Source: JAICQM01 sp963781555 (GTDB taxonomy: Bacteria; Chloroflexota; Limnocylindria; QHBO01). Taken from it: a stretch of DNA of 64,000 nt. This document shows positions 63,661 through 64,000 of the stretch, in pieces. Both the position numbers and the translations under genes were made by a program. Positions within the stretch are counted from its first letter, which is position 1; every line of letters starts with the position of its first letter. The DNA is taken from NCBI GenBank assembly GCA_963781555.1, contig CAWAGB010000005.1:173494-237493 (forward strand), in the 5' to 3' direction. The notes under the pieces were generated by a model, which saw only the letters and a program-made list of their open reading frames with translations, made no database searches and was not told the DNA's origin.

Positions 63661-64000
63661 ATGGCACCTGAAGGCAGAAGGGCTTCGCGATCAGCGGCGA
63701 TCCGGCAGGAAATCCTGAACACCACCGCCGATCGGGCACGCCACGTGAGTCTGGACCAGGTAACCAGCACGCCGCTGTCCAACTGGAGTGTCGAACAGAC
63801 ACTAAAACGTGAGTACCACGGGCGATTCCTGCTTGAGCTCATCCAGAACGCCCGAGATGCGTGGAACCTCGCCGAGCCCGGCTCTCAAGAGGGCGTTCTC
63901 GCAATCCAGCTCGGCAGCGACCGAACTCTGGCACGGTGGCCAACAAAGGCAAGTACTGTCCGAGCAGCGGATTATCCATTCCATTTCGAAGGTGGGCCAG
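63661..64000 (+). CDS. HSP90/sacsin-like ATPase domain protein, N-terminal part (cut by window edge)
   Basis: From ATG 63661 (AGGA immediately before, GGAGG a little upstream) the frame reads LSNWSVEQTLKREYHGRFLLELIQNARDAWN. The ELIQNARDA segment is the first ATP-binding motif of the GHKL/HSP90 fold as found in sacsin-like bacterial proteins. After a frame break near 63925, VANKGKY and then SEQRIIHSISKVGQ in another frame give the next motif (the DxGxG-equivalent loop). Large proteins with this N-terminus often belong to anti-phage or mobile regions; its remainder lies outside the window. The stretch 63461-63660 before it holds no gene I can support. Confidence 0.65.
   Translation, partial: MAPEGRRASRSAAIRQEILNTTADRARHVSLDQVTSTPLSNWSVEQTLKREYHGRFLLELIQNARDAWNLAEPGSQEGVLAIQLGSDRTLARWPTKASTVRAADYPFHFEGGP

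Noticed and set aside
1..64000. tRNA genes, rRNA, CRISPR arrays, transposases
   Set aside because: No GGTTCGAATCC-type T-arm, rRNA core sequence, regular spacer array or DDE transposase motif was seen on either strand.

Overview
This is a GC-rich, gene-dense bacterial chromosome segment with many GTG and a few TTG starts and 4-bp ATGA or GTGA junctions inside operons. The gene families (TM0106-type RecB nuclease-helicase, KimA/KdpDE unit, TIGR02960-type sigma factor with a STAS partner, PknB-like kinase with a Thr/Pro-rich stalk, DUF6766, DUF72, UVDE) suggest a Chloroflexota bacterium, perhaps near Candidatus Limnocylindria. An actinobacterium is the alternative. This is inference from family mix; there is no rRNA, tRNA or ribosomal protein gene here. 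I saw no CRISPR array, prophage or insertion sequence.

Layout. 1-9.9 kb: MFS transporter end, FAD-linked dehydrogenase, class V aminotransferase, a KdpD/KdpE two-component system in one operon with a KimA-type potassium importer, then the molybdenum-cofactor genes xdhC and moaA. 9.9-15.3 kb: copper-handling CopC-CopD operon, TauE/SafE permease and a flavoprotein disulfide reductase. 15.3-24 kb: HtrA-like protease, cupin, PhoX-like secreted protein, acetamidase, amino-acid permease, DUF72 and OsmC. 23.9-27.5 kb: TM0106-type nuclease-helicase. 27.5-37.5 kb: VOC protein, methyltransferase, sigma factor with overlapping STAS gene, BBE-type oxidoreductase, PPOX and YdeI-like proteins, a pair of half-size TauE proteins, FAH-family hydrolase, a drug-efflux MFS pump behind a repeat/operator array, and UVDE. 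37.5-52.9 kb: cyclase-ATPase regulator, Ser/Thr kinase, small membrane proteins, hemerythrin, ADP-ribosylglycohydrolase, stand-alone LigD polymerase domain and VapBC. 53-58 kb: secreted proteins, many with disrupted frames, and a dispersed structured repeat. 58-64 kb: GNAT acetyltransferase, small zinc-ribbon protein, a UvrD-type helicase-nuclease and the start of an HSP90/sacsin-like ATPase.

Many genes carry single-base frame breaks while both halves keep their conserved motifs. These cluster at 26.0-27.4, 55.8-57.6 and 60.0-63.9 kb and look more like assembly indels than decay, so such genes are given as single spans.

The strongest unexplained signals are in non-coding or frame-independent sequence. 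(1) The octamer GACCGATG/CATCGGTC occurs about fifty times, roughly 20 times more than chance, and one inverted pair forms a hairpin between convergent genes; this resembles a DNA-uptake sequence or HIP1-like repeat. (2) A ~131-bp element with three CATGCG hairpins occurs three times, plus one diverged copy. (3) A ~130-bp element sits just upstream of two consecutive genes. (4) GTTCGATATATCGG is repeated three times upstream of the efflux pump. The right end may be the edge of a defence or DNA-processing island that continues outside the window.
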